The translations under genes and the position numbers were made by a program. A DNA stretch of 64,000 nt from Ocypus olens (lineage: Eukaryota; Arthropoda; Insecta; Coleoptera; Staphylinidae). This document shows positions 37,780 through 51,356 of the stretch, one piece after another; position 1 is the first letter of the stretch; each line of letters opens with the position of its first letter. The DNA lies in contig OU343052.1 of NCBI GenBank assembly GCA_910593695.2, positions 29,878,124 through 29,942,123 of the forward strand, given 5' to 3'. The notes beneath the pieces are model-generated. The model ran no database searches. It had not been told where the DNA came from and saw only the letters and a program-made list of their open reading frames with translations.

Positions 37780-39777
37780 GTGAGACTTACAGAAACTGAG
37801 ACAAGCAAAATTTCTTTTGATGTAAATCGTTCGACAACTGCTGGAAACGCCGAAAAACGATTAAATTTAATTTTTCTTCAAAAATTGATTTTCGTTTTTT
37901 TTCGAGTCCAGAATTCCATTCTGAACACTATTTGTTCATAAACATTATTTGTGAGACTTACAGAAACTGAAAACGATTAAATTTATATTTTCTTCAAAAA
38001 TTAATTTTTGTATTTTTTCAAATCTTGAATCCCATTCTGAACACTATTTTGTTATAAAAATTATTTGTGAGACTTACAGAAACTGAGACAAGCAAAATTT
38101 CTTTCGATGTAAATTGTTCGGACAACTGCTGGAAACGCCGAAAAACTATTAAATTTAATTTTTCTTCAAAAATTTATTTTCGTTTTTTTTTCGAGTCCAG
38201 AATCACATTCTGAACACTATTTTGTTATAAAAATTATTTGTGAGACTTACAGAAACTGAGACAAGCAAAATTTCTTTCGATGTAAATCGTTCGGACAACT
38301 ACTGGAAACGCCGAAAAACAATTAACAATTAAATTTAATTTTTCTTCAAAAATTTATTTTCGTTTTTTTTTCGAGTCCAGAATCACATTCTGAACACTAT
38401 CTTGTTATAAAAATTATTTGTGAGACTTACAGAAAATGAGACAAGCAAAATTTCTTTTGATGTAAATCGTTCGGACAACTGCAGGAAATGTATTTTCGTT
38501 TTTTTTCTAGTCTAGAATCCCATTCTGAAGACTATTTTGTTATAAAAATTATTTGTGAGACTTACAGAAACTGAGACAAGCAAAATTTCTTTTGATGTAA
38601 ATCGTTCGGACAACTGCTGGAAACGCCGAAAAACGATTAAATTTCATTTTTCTTCAAAAATTTATTTTCGTTTTTTTTCGAGTCCAGAATCACATTCTGA
38701 ACACTATTTTGTTATAAAAATTATTTGTGAGACTTACAGAAACTGAGACAAGCAAAATTTCTTTTGATGTAAATCGTTCGACAACTGCTGGAAACGCCGA
38801 AAAACGATTAAATTTAATTTTTCTTCAAAAATTGATTTTCATTTTTTTCAAGTCCAGAATCCCATTCTGAACACTTTTTGTTCATAAACATTATTTGTGA
38901 GACTTACAGAAACTGAAAACGATTAAATTTATATTTTCTTCAAAAATTAATTTTTGTATTTTTTCAAATCTTGAATCCCATTCTGAACACTATTTTGTTA
39001 TAAAAATTATTTGTGAGACTTACAGAAACTGAGACAAGCAAAATTTCTTTTGATGTAAATCGTTCGGAAAACTGCTGGAAACGCTGAAAACGATTAAATT
39101 TCATCTTTCTTCAAAAATTTATTTTCGTTTTTTTTCTAGTCTAGAATCCCATTCTGAACACTATTTTGTTATAAAAATTATTTGTGAGACTTAGAGAAAC
39201 TGAGACAAGCAAAATTTCTTTTGATGTAAATCGTTCGGACAACTGCTGGAAACGCCGAAAAACGATTAAATTTAATTTTTCTTCAAACATTTATTTTCGT
39301 TTTTTTTCGAGTCCCGAATCACATTCTGAACACTATTTTGTAATAAAAATTATTTATGAGACTTACAGAAACTGAGACAAGCAAAATTTCTTTTGATGTA
39401 AATCGTTCGGACAACTGCTGGAAACGCCGAAAAACGATTAAATTTAATTTTTCTTCAAAATTTCATTTTCGTTTTTTTTCGAGTCTAGAATCCCATTCTG
39501 AACACTATTTGTTTATAAAAATTATTTGTGAGACTTACAGAAACTGAAAACGATTAAATTTATATTTTCTTCAAAAATTAATTTTTGTATTTTTTCAAGT
39601 CTTGAATCCCATTCTGAACACTATTTTGTTATAAAAATTATTTGTGAGACTTACAGAAACTAAGACAAGCAAAGTTATTTTCATGTAAATCGTTCGGACA
39701 ACTGCAGGAAATTTATTTTCGTTTTTTTTCTAGACTAGAATCCCTTTCTGAACACTATTTTGTTATAAAAATTATTT
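37780..39777 (+). repeat. 1,998-bp HOR, Y copy 2
   Basis: Second tandem copy. The first monomer (37780) is chimeric: GATGTAAATCG on the left, as in the monomer that follows the HOR in X (21221), but CCAGAATTCC on the right, as in the HOR's own first monomer (19223). That places the crossover inside this monomer. Private marks are AAATTGTTCGG near 38113 and TTTTTTTCAAGTCC near 38845. Confidence 0.87.
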
Positions 39778-41775
39778 GTGAGACTTACAGAAACTGAGAC
39801 AAGCAAAATTTCTTTTGATGTAAATCGTTCGACAACTGCTGGAAACGCCGAAAAACGATTAAATTTAATTTTTCTTCAAAAATTGATTTTCGTTTTTTTT
39901 CGAGTCCAGAATTCCATTCTGAACACTATTTGTTCATAAACATTATTTGTGAGACTTACAGAAACTGAAAACGATTAAATTTATATTTTCTTCAAAAATT
40001 AATTTTTGTATTTTTTCAAATCTTGAATCCCATTCTGAACACTATTTTGTTATAAAAATTATTTGTGAGACTTACAGAAACTGAGACAAGCAAAATTTCT
40101 TTCGATGTAAATCGTTCGGACAACTGCTGGAAACGCCGAAAAACTATTAAATTTAATTTTTCTTCAAAAATTTATTTTCGTTTTTTTTTCGAGTCCAGAA
40201 TCACATTCTGAACACTATTTTGTTATAAAAATTATTTGTGAGACTTACAGAAACTGAGACAAGCAAAATTTCTTTCGATGTAAATCGTTCGGACAACTAC
40301 TGGAAACGCCGAAAAACAATTAACAATTAAATTTAATTTTTCTTCAAAAATTTATTTTCGTTTTTTTTTCGAGTCCAGAATCACATTCTGAACACTATCT
40401 TGTTATAAAAATTATTTGTGAGACTTACAGAAAATGAGACAAGCAAAATTTCTTTTGATGTAAATCGTTCGGACAACTGCAGGAAATGTATTTTCGTTTT
40501 TTTTCTAGTCTAGAATCCCATTCTGAAGACTATTTTGTTATAAAAATTATTTGTGAGACTTACAGAAACTGAGACAAGCAAAATTTCTTTTGATGTAAAT
40601 CGTTCGGACAACTGCTGGAAACGCCGAAAAACGATTAAATTTCATTTTTCTTCAAAAATTTATTTTCGTTTTTTTTCGAGTCCAGAATCACATTCTGAAC
40701 ACTATTTTGTTATAAAAATTATTTGTGAGACTTACAGAAACTGAGACAAGCAAAATTTCTTTTGATGTAAATCGTTCGACAACTGCTGGAAACGCCGAAA
40801 AACGATTAAATTTAATTTTTCTTCAAAAATTGATTTTCATTTTTTTCGAGTTCAGAATCCCATTCTGAACACTTTTTGTTCATAAACATTATTTGTGAGA
40901 CTTACAGAAACTGAAAACGATTAAATTTATATTTTCTTCAAAAATTAATTTTTGTATTTTTTCAAATCTTGAATCCCATTCTGAACACTATTTTGTTATA
41001 AAAATTATTTGTGAGACTTACAGAAACTGAGACAAGCAAAATTTCTTTTGATGTAAATCGTTCGGAAAACTGCTGGAAACGCTGAAAACGATTAAATTTC
41101 ATCTTTCTTCAAAAATTTATTTTCGTTTTTTTTCTAGTCTAGAATCCCATTCTGAACACTATTTTGTTATAAAAATTATTTGTGAGACTTAGAGAAACTG
41201 AGACAAGCAAAATTTCTTTTGATGTAAATCGTTCGGACAACTGCTGGAAACGCCGAAAAACGATTAAATTTAATTTTTCTTCAAACATTTATTTTCGTTT
41301 TTTTTCGAGTCCCGAATCACATTCTGAACACTATTTTGTAATAAAAATTATTTATGAGACTTACAGAAACTGAGACAAGCAAAATTTCTTTTGATGTAAA
41401 TCGTTCGGACAACTGCTGGAAACGCCGAAAAACGATTAAATTTAATTTTTCTTCAAAATTTCATTTTCGTTTTTTTTCGAGTCTAGAATCCCATTCTGAA
41501 CACTATTTGTTTATAAAAATTATTTGTGAGACTTACAGAAACTGAAAACGATTAAATTTATATTTTCTTCAAAAATTAATTTTTGTATTTTTTCAAGTCT
41601 TGAATCCCATTCTGAACACTATTTTGTTATAAAAATTATTTGTGAGACTTACAGAAACTAAGACAAGCAAAGTTATTTTCATGTAAATCGTTCGGACAAC
41701 TGCAGGAAATTTATTTTCGTTTTTTTTCTAGACTAGAATCCCTTTCTGAACACTATTTTGTTATAAAAATTATTT
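39778..41775 (+). repeat. 1,998-bp HOR, Y copy 3
   Basis: Third tandem copy, with the same chimeric first monomer as copy 2. Private mark CGAGTTCAG near 40847. It is followed at 41776 by the monomer CCAGAATCCC that also follows the single X copy (21221). Differences between the three copies look like only a few substitutions. Confidence 0.87.
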
Positions 41776-42233
41776 GTGAGACTTACAGAAACTGAGACAA
41801 GCAAAATTTCTTTTGATGTAAATCGTTCGACAACTGCTGGAAACGCCGAAAAACGATTAAATTTAATTTTTCTTCAAAAATTGATTTTCGTTTTTTTTCG
41901 AGTCCAGAATCCCATTCTGAACACTATTTGTTCATAAACATTATTTGTGAGACTTACAGAAACTGAAAACGATTAAATTTATATTTTCTTCAAAAATTAA
42001 TTTTTGTATTTTTTCAAATCTTGAATCCCATTCTGAACACTATTTTGTTATAAAAATTATTTGTGAGACTTACAGAAACTGAGACAAGCAAAATTTCTTT
42101 TGATGTAAATCGTTCGGACAACTGGTGGAAACGCCGAAAACGATTAAATTTCATCTTTCTTCAAAAATTTATTTTCGTTTTTTTTCTAGTCTAGAATCCT
42201 ATTCTGAACACTATTTTGTTATAAAAATTATTT

Positions 42234-42405
42234 GTGAGACTTACAGAAACTGAGACAAGCAAAATTTCTTTCGATGTAAATCGTTCGGACAACTGCTGGA
42301 AACGCCGAAAAACGATTAAATTTAATTTTTCTTCAAAAATTTATTTTCGTTTTTTTTCGAGTCCCGAATCACATTCTGAACACTATTTTGTTATAAAAAT
42401 TATTT
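42234..42405 (+). repeat. Chimeric A monomer at the LINE-equivalent site in Y
   Basis: The left part (TTACAG, TTTCTTTCGATG) and the upstream flank (GGTGGAAACGCC near 42124, GAATCCTATTC near 42196) match the LINE-bearing monomer at 21679 and its flank. The right part (GAGTCCCGAATCAC, TTATTTATGAG) and the downstream flank (GGAACCGCCG near 42605) match the monomer at 24651 and its flank. In X those positions lie 2,972 bp apart, LINE included. The switch point lies between about 42277 and 42363. Confidence 0.82.
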
Positions 42406-43651
42406 ATGAGACTTACAGAAACTGAGACAAGCAAAATTTCTTTTCATGTAAATCGTTCGGACAACTGCAGGAAATTTATTTTCGTTTTTTTTTCTAGACT
42501 AGAATCCCTTTCTGAACACTATTTTGTTATAAAAATTATTTGTGAGACTTACAGAAACTGAGACAAGCAAAATTTCTTTTGATGTAAATCGTTCGGACAA
42601 CTGCTGGAACCGCCGAAAAAAGATTAAACTTAATTTTTCTTCAAAAATGTATTTTGGTTTTTTTTCGAGTCCAGAATCACATTCTGAACACTATTTTGTT
42701 ATAAAAATTATTTGTGAGACTTACAGAAACTAAGACAAGCAAAATTTCTTTTGATGTAAATCGTTCGGACACCTGCTGGAAACGCCGAAAACGATTAAAT
42801 TTACTTTTTCTTCAAAAATTTATTTTCGTTTTTTTTCGAGTCCAGAATCACATTCTGAACACTATTTTGTTATAAAAATTATTTGTGCGACTTACAGAAA
42901 CTAAGACAAGCAAAATTTCTTTTGATGTAAATCGTTCGACAACTGCTGGAAACGCCGAAAAACGATTAAATTTAATTTTTCTTTAAAAATTGATTTTCGT
43001 TTTTTTTCGAGTCCAGAATCCCATTCTGAACACAATTTGTTCATAAACATTATTTGTGAGACTTACAGAAACTGAAAACGATTAAATTTATATTTTCTTC
43101 AAAAATTAATTTTTGTATTTATTCAAATCTTGAATCCCATTCTGAACACTATTTTGTTATAAAAAATATTTGTGAGACTTACAGAAACTGAGACAAGCAA
43201 AATTTCTTTCGATGTAAATCGTTCGGACAACTGCTGGAAACGCCGAAAAACGATTAAATTTAATTTTTCTTCAAAAATTTATTTTCGTTTTTTTTCGAGT
43301 CTAGAATCCCATTCTGAAAACTTTTTGGTTATAAAAATTATTTGTGAGACTTACAGAAACTGAGACAAGCAAAATTTCTTTTGATATAAATCGTTCGAAC
43401 AACTGCTGGAAACGCCGAAAAACGATTAAATTTAATTTTTCTTCAAAAATTTATTTTCGTTTTTTTTTTAGTCCAGAATCACATTCTGAACACTATTTTG
43501 TTATAAAAATTATTTGTGAGACTTACAGAAACTGAGACAAGCAAAATTTCTTTTGATGTAAATCGTTCGGACCAATGCAGGCAATTTATTTTCGTTTTTT
43601 TTTCAAATCTTGAATCCCATTCTGAACACTATTTTGTTATAAAAATTATTT

Positions 43652-44497
43652 GTGAGACTTACAGAAACTGAGACAAGCAAAATTTCTTTTGATGTAAATC
43701 GTTCGGACAACTGCTGGAAACGCCGAAAAACGATTAAATTTAATTTTTCTTCAAAAATTTATTTTCGTTTTTTTTCGAGTCTAGAATCCCATTCTGAACA
43801 CTATTTGTTTATAAAAATTATTTGTGAGACTTACAGAAACTGAAAACGATTAAATTTATATTTTCTTCAAAAATTAATTTTTGTATTTTTTCAAGTCTTG
43901 AATCCCTATCTGAACACTATTTTGTTATAAAAATTATTTGTGAGACTTACAGAAACTAAGACAAGCAAAATTTCTTTTCATGTAAATCGTTCGGACAACT
44001 GCAGGAAATTTATTTTCGTTTTTTTTCTAGACTAGAATCCCTTTCTGAACACTATTTTGTTATAAAAATTATTTGTGAGACTTACAGAAACTGAGACAAG
44101 CAAAATTTCTTTTGATGTAAATCGTTCGGACAACTGCTGGAAACGCCGAAAAAAGATTAAATTTAATTTTTCTTCAAAAATTTATTTTCGTTTTTTTTCG
44201 AGTCTAGAATCCCATTCTGAACACTATTTGTTTATAAAAATTATTTGTGAGACTTACAGAAACTGAAAACGATTAAATTTATATTTTCTTCAAAAATTAA
44301 TTTTTGTATTTTTTCAAGTCTTGAATCCCTATCTGAACACTATTTTGTTATAAAAATTATTTGTGAGACTTACAGAAACTAAGACAAGCAAAATTTCTTT
44401 TCATGTAAATCGTTCGGACAACTGCAGGAAATTTATTTTCGTTTTTTTTCTAGACTAGAATCCCTTTCTGAACACTATTTTGTTATAAAAATTATTT
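43652..44497 (+). repeat. Two tandem 423-bp A-B-C trimers
   Basis: Trimers begin at 43652 and 44075, each A (172) + B (116) + C (135) = 423 bp, and a third A follows at 44498. Both B monomers carry CCCTATCTGAAC. The X counterpart (26070-26645) has A-B-A-B before the first C, so one C monomer was gained or lost between copies. The same 423-bp trimer occurs singly at 1794, 7489 and 16421. Confidence 0.85.
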
Positions 44498-45262
44498 GTG
44501 AGACTTACAGAAACTGAGACAAGCAAAATTTCTTTTGATGTAAATCGTTCGGACAACTGCTGGAAACGCCGAAAAAAGATTAAATTTAATTTTTCTTCAA
44601 AAATGTATTTTGGTTTTTTTTCGCGTCCAGAATCCCATTCTGAACACTATTTTGTTATAAAAATTATTTGTGAGACTTACAGAAACTGAGACAAGCAAAA
44701 TTTCTTTTGATGTAAATCGTTCGGACAACTGCTGGAAACGCCGAAAACGATTAAATTTAATTTTTCTTCAAAAATTTATTTACGTTTTTTTTCGAGTCCA
44801 GAATCACATTCTGAACACTATTTTGTTATAAAAATTATTTGTGAGACTTACAGAAACTGAGACAAGCAAAATTTCTTTTGATGTAAATCGTTCGACAACT
44901 GCTGGAAACGCCGAAAAACGATTAAATTTAATTTTTCTTCAAAAATTTATTTTCGTTTTTTTTCGAGTCTAGAATCCCATTCTGAACACTATTTGTTTAT
45001 AAAAATTATTTGTGAGACTTACAGAAACTGAAAACGATTAAATTAATATTTTCTTCAAAAATTAATTTTTGTATTTTTTCAAGTCTTGAATCCCATTCTG
45101 AACACTATTTTGTTATAAAAATTATTTGTGAGACTTACAGAAACTAAGACAAGCAAAATTTCTTTTCATGTAAATCGTTCGGACAACTGCAGGAAATTTA
45201 TTTTCGTTTTTTTTCTAGTCTAGAATCCCATTCTGAACACTATTTTGTTATAAAAATTATTT

Positions 45263-48200
45263 GTGAGACTTACAGAAACTGAGACAAGCAAAATTTCTTT
45301 TGATGTAAATCGTTCGGACAACTGCTGGAAACGCCGAAAAACGATTAAATTTAATTTTTCTTCAAAAATGCATTTTGGTTTTTTTTCGAGTCCGGAATCA
45401 CATTCTGAAAACTATTTTGTTATAAAAATTATTTGTGAGACTTACAGAAACTGAGACAAGCAAAATTTCTTTTGATGTAAATCGTTCGGACAACTGCAGG
45501 AAATTTATTTTCGTTTTTTTTCGAGTCTTGAATCCCATTCTGAACACTATTTTGTTATAAAAATTATTTGTGAGACTTACAGAAACTGAGACAATCAAAA
45601 TTTCTTTTGATGTAAATCGTTCGGACAACTGCTGGAAACGCCGAAAACCATTAAATTTAATTTTTCTTCAAAAATTTATTTTCGTTTTTTTTCGAGTCCA
45701 GAATCACATTCTTAACACTATTTTGTTATAAAAATTATTTGTGAGACTTATAGAAACTGAGACAAGCAAAATTTATTTTGATGTAAATCGTTCGACAACT
45801 GCTGGAAACGCCGAAAAACGATTAAATTTAATTTTTCTTCAAAAATTGATTTTCGTTTTTTTTCGAGTCCAGAATCCCTTTGTGAACACTATTTGTTCAT
45901 AAACATTATTTGTGAGACTTACAGAAACTAAAAACGATTAAAGTTATATTTTCTTCAAAAATTAATTTTTGTATTTTTTCAAGTCTTGAAACCCATTCTG
46001 AACACTATTTTGTTATAAAAATTATTTGTGAGACTTACAGAAACTAAGACAAGCAAAATTTCTTTTGGGGTCAATCGTTCGGACAACTGCTGGAAACGCC
46101 GAAAAACGATTAAATTTATTTTTTCTTCAAAAATTTATTTTCGTTTTTTTTTTAGTCCAGAATCACATTCTGAACACTATTTTGTTATAAAAATTATTTG
46201 TGAGACTTACAGAAACTAAAACAAGAAAAAATTCTTTTGATGTAAATCGTTCGGACCAATGCAGGAAATTTATTTTCGTTTTTTTTTTCAAATCTTGAAT
46301 CCCATTCTGAACACTATTTTGTTATAAAAATTATTTGTTAGACTTACAGAAACTGAGACAAGCAAAATTTCTTTTGATGTAAATCGTTCGGACAACTGCT
46401 GGAAACGCCGAAAAACGATTAAATTTAATTTTTCTTCAAAAATTTATTTTCGTTTTTTTTCGAGTCTAGAATCCCATTCTGAACACTATTTGTTTATAAA
46501 AATTATTTGTGAGACTTACAGAAACTGAAAACGATTAAATTTATATTTTCTTCAAAAATTAATTTTTGTATATTTTCAAGTCTTGAATCCCATTCTGAAC
46601 ACTATTTTGTTATAAAAATTATTTGTGAGACTTACAGAAACTAAGACAAGCAAAATTTCTTTTCATGTAAATCGTTCGGACAACTGCTGGAAACGCCGAA
46701 AAACGATTAAATTTAATTTTTCTTCAAAAATTTATTTTCGTTTTTTTTCGAGTCCAGAATCTTATTCTGAACACTATTTTGTTATAAAAACTATTTGTGA
46801 GACTTACAGAAACTGAGACAAGCGAAATTTCTTTTGATGTAAATCGTTCGACAACTGTTGGAAACGCCGAAAAACGATTAAATTTAATTTTTCTTTAAAA
46901 ATTGATTTTCGTTTTTTTTCGAGTCCAGAATTATAAAAATTATTTGTGAGACTTACAGAAACTGAAAACGATTAAATTTATATTTTCTTCAAAAATTAAT
47001 TTTTGTATATTTTCAAGTCTTGAATCCCATTCTGAACACTATTTTGTTATAAAAATTATTTGTGAGACTTACAGAAACTAAGACAAGCAAAATTTCTTTT
47101 CATGTAAATCGTTCGGACAACTGCTGGAAACGCCGAAAAACGATTAAATTTAATTTTTCTTCAAAAATTTATTTTCGTTTTTTTTCGAGTCCAGAATCAC
47201 ATTCTGAACACTATTTTGTTATAAAAACTATTTGTGAGACTTACAGAAACTGAGACAAGCAAAATTTCTTTTGATGTAAATCGTTCGGACAACTGCTGGA
47301 AACGCCGAAAAAAGATTAAATTTAATTTTTCTTCAAAAATGTATTTTGGTTTTTTTTCGCGTCCAGAATCACATTCTGAACACTATTTTGTTATAAAAAT
47401 TATTTATGAGACTTACAGAAACTGAGACAAGCAAAATTTCTTTTGATGTAAATCGTTCGGACAACTGCTGGAAACGCCGAAAACGATTAAATTTAATTTT
47501 TCTTCAAAAATTTATTTACGTTTTTTTTCGAGTCCAGAATCACATTCTGAACACTATTTTGTTATAAAAATTATTTGTGAGACTTACAGAAACTGAGACA
47601 AGCAAAATTTCTTTTGATGTAAATCGTTCGACAACTGCTGGAAACGCCGAAAAACGATTAAATTTAATTTTTCTTTAAAAATTGATTTTCGTTTTTTTTC
47701 GAGTCCAGAATCCCATTCTGAACACTATTTGTTCATAAACATTATTTGTGAGACTTACAGAAACTGAAAACGATTAAATTTATATTTTCTTCAAAAAAAA
47801 TTTTTGTATTTTTTCAAATCTTGAATCCCATTCTGAACACTATTTTGTTATAAAAATTATTTGTGAGACTTACAGAAACTGAGACAAGCAAAATTTCTTT
47901 CGATGTAAATCGTTCGGACAACTGCTGGAAACGCCGAAAAACGATTAAATTTAATTTTTCTTCAAAAATTTATTTTCGTTTTTTTTCGAGTCTAGAATCC
48001 CATTCTGAAAACTTTTCGGTTATAAAAATTATTTGTGAGACTTACAGAAACTGAGACAAGCAAAATTTCTTTCGATGTAAATCGTTCGGACAACTGCTGG
48101 AAACGCCGAAAAACGATTAAATTTAATTTTTCTTCAAAAATTTATTTTCGTTTTTTTTTAGTCCAGAATCACATTCTGAACACTATTTTGTTATAAAAAG

Positions 48201-48765
48201 TATTTGTGAGACTTACAGAAACTGAGACAAGCAAAATTTCTTTTGATGTAAATCGTTCGGACCAATGCAGGAAATTTATTTTCGTTTTTTTTTCAAATCT
48301 TGAATCCCATTCTGAACACTATTTTGTTATAAAAATTATTTGTGAGACTTACAGAAACTGAGACAAGCAAAATTTCTTTTGATGTAAATCGTTCGGACAA
48401 CTGCTGGAAACGCCGAAAAACGATTAAATTTAATTTTTCTTCAAAAATTTATTTTCGTTTTTTTTTCGAGTCTAGAATCCCATTCTGAACACTATTTGTT
48501 TATAAAAATTATTTGTGAGACTTACAGAAACTGAAAACGATTAAATTAATATTTTCTTCAAAAATTAATTTTTGTATTTTTTCAAGTCTTGAATCCCATT
48601 CTGAACACTATTTTGTTATAAAAATTATTTGTGAGACTTACAGAAACTAAGACAAGCAAAATTTCTTTTCATGTAAATCGTTCGGACAACTGCAGGAAAT
48701 TTATTTTCGTTTTTTTTCTAGTCTAGAATCCCATTCTGAACACTATTTTGTTATAAAAATTATTT
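45263..48765 (+). repeat. ~3.50-kb higher-order unit in Y
   Basis: Y counterpart of the ~3.6-kb unit. It begins with the marker monomer (TGCATTTTGG, TCCGGAATCAC) and runs to the next at 48766. GGGGTCAATCG recurs near 46069, and near 49571 as GAGGTCAATCG. It contains the shortened 149-bp monomer at 46797 and a segment 47234-48765 that corresponds to 28911-30441 in X. Confidence 0.72.
46797..46945 (+). repeat. 149-bp A monomer with internal deletion
   Basis: The unit reads normally up to GAGTCCAGAA and then continues TTATAAAAATTATTT. The usual TCCCATTCTGAACACTATTT segment near the 3' end is gone. It is followed by a B monomer at 46946. I saw no second monomer of this form. Confidence 0.75.
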
Positions 48766-50128
48766 GTGAGACTTACAGAAACTGAGACAAGCAAAATTTC
48801 TTTTGATGTAAATCGTTCGGACAACTGCTGGAAACGCCGAAAAACGATTAAATTTAATTTTTCTTCAAAAATGCATTTTGGTTTTTTTTTCGAGTCCTGA
48901 ATCACATTCTGAAAACTATTTTGTTATAAAAATTATTTGTGAGACTTACAGAAACTGAGACAAGCAAAATTTCTTTTGATGTAAATCGTTCGGACAACTG
49001 CAGGAAATTTATTTTCGTTTTTTTTCGAGTCTTGAATCCCATTCTGAACACTATTTTGTTATAAAAATTATTTGTGAGACTTACGGAAACTGAGACAATC
49101 AAAATTTCTTTTGATATAAATCGTTCGGACAACTGCTGGAAACGCCGAAAACCATTAAATTTAATTTTTCTTCAAAAATTTATTTTCGTTTTTTTTCGAG
49201 TCCAGAATCACATTCTTAACACTATTTTGTTATAAAAATTATTTGTGAGACTTATAGAAACTGAGACAAGCAAAATTTATTTTGATGTAAATCGTTCGAC
49301 AACTGCTGGAAACGCCGAAAAACGATTAAATTTAATTTTTGTTCAAAAATTGATTTTCGTTTTTTTTCGAGTCCAGAATCCCATTGTGAACACTATTTGT
49401 TCATAAACATTATTTGTGAGACTTACAGAAACTAAAAACGATTAAAGTTATATTTTCTTCAAAAATTAATTTTTGTATTTTTTCAAGTCTTGAAACCCAT
49501 TCTGAACACTATTTTGTTATAAAAATTATTTGTGAGACTTACAGAAACTAAGACAAGCAAAATTTCTTTTGAGGTCAATCGTTCGGACAACTGCTGGAAA
49601 CGCCGAAAAACGATTAAATTTATTTTTTCTTCAAAAATTTATTTTCGTTTTTTTTTTAGTCCAGAATCACATTCTGAACACTATTTTGTTATAAAAATTA
49701 TTTGTGAGACTTACAGAAACTAAAACAAGCAAAATTTCTTTTGATGTAAATCGTTCGGACCAATGCAGGAAATTTATTTTCGTTTTTTTTTTCAAATCTT
49801 GAATCCCATTCTGAACACTATTTTGTTATAAAAATTATTTGTTAGACTTACAGAAACTGAGACAAGCAAAATTTCTTTTGATGTAAATCGTTCGGACAAC
49901 TGCTGGAAACGCCGAAAAACGATTAAATTTAATTTTTCTTCAAAAATTTATTTTCGTTTTTTTTCGAGTCTAGAATCCCATTCTGAACACTATTTGTTTA
50001 TAAAAATTATTTGTGAGACTTACAGAAACTGAAAACGATTAAATTTATATTTTCTTCAAAAATTAATTTTTGTATATTTTCAAGTCTTGAATCCCATTCT
50101 GAACACTATTTTGTTATAAAAATTATTT

Positions 50129-51356
50129 GTGAGACTTACAGAAACTAAGACAAGCAAAATTTCTTTTCATGTAAATCGTTCGGACAACTGCTGGAAACGC
50201 CGAAAAACGATTAAATTTAATTTTTCTTCAAAAATTTATTTTCGTTTTTTTTCGAGTCCAGAATCACATTCTGAACACTATTTTGTTATAAAAACTATTT
50301 GTGAGACTTACAGAAACTGAGACAAGCGAAATTTCTTTTGATGTAAATCGTTCGACAACTGTTGGAAACGCCGAAAAACGATTAAATTTAATTTTTCTTT
50401 AAAAATTGATTTTCGTTTTTTTTTGAGTCCAGAATCCCATTCTGAACACTATTTGTTCATCAACATTATTTGTAAGACTTACAGAAACTGAAAACGATTA
50501 AATTTATATTTTCTTCAAAAATTAATTTTTGTATTTTTTCAAATCTTGAATCCCATTCTGAACACTATTTTGTTATAAAAATTATTTGTGAGACTTACAG
50601 AAACTGAGACAAGCAAAATTTCTTTCGATGTAAATCGTTCGGACAACTGCTGGAAACGCCGAAAAACGATTAAATTTAATTTTTCTTCAAAAATTTATTT
50701 TCGTTTTTTTCGAGTCTAGAATCCCATTCTGAAAACTTTTTGGTTATAAAAATTATTTGTGAGACTTACAGAAACTGAGACAAGCAAAATTTCTTTTGAT
50801 ATAAATCGTTCGAACAACTGCTGGAAACGCCGAAAAACGATTAAATTTAATTTATCTTCAAAAATTTATTTTCGTTTTTTTTTTAGTCCAGAATCACATT
50901 CTGATTACTATTTTGTTATAAAAATTATTTGTGAGACTTACAGAAACTGAGACAAGCAAAATTTCTTTTGATGTAAATCGTTCGGACCAATGCAGGAAAT
51001 TTATTTTCGTTTTTTTTTTTCAAATCTTGAATCCCATTCTGAACACTATTTTGTTATAAAAATTATTTGTGAGACTTACAGAAACTGAGACAAGCAAAAT
51101 TTCTTTTGATGTAAATCGTTCGGACAACTGCTGGAAACGCTGAAAAACGATTAAATTTAATTTTTCTTCAAAAATTTATTTTCGTTTTTTTTCGAGTCTA
51201 GAATCCCATTCTGAACACTATTTGTTTATAAAAATTATTTGTGAGACTTACAGAAACTGAAAACGATTAAATTAATATTTTCTTCAAAAATTAATTTTTG
51301 TATTTTTTCAAGTCTTGAATCCCATTCTGAACACTATTTTGTTATAAAAATTATTT
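50129..51356 (+). repeat. 1,228-bp satellite segment, Y copy 1
   Basis: Starts with an A monomer (TTTCATG left mark) and ends before the equivalent monomer at 51357. The monomers at 50759 and 51987 (ATATAAATCGTTCGAACAAC, CTGATTACTATT) pair at the same 1,228-bp spacing. Block X has one copy (31806-33033) followed by a C monomer, so the duplication is specific to Y. Confidence 0.82.
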
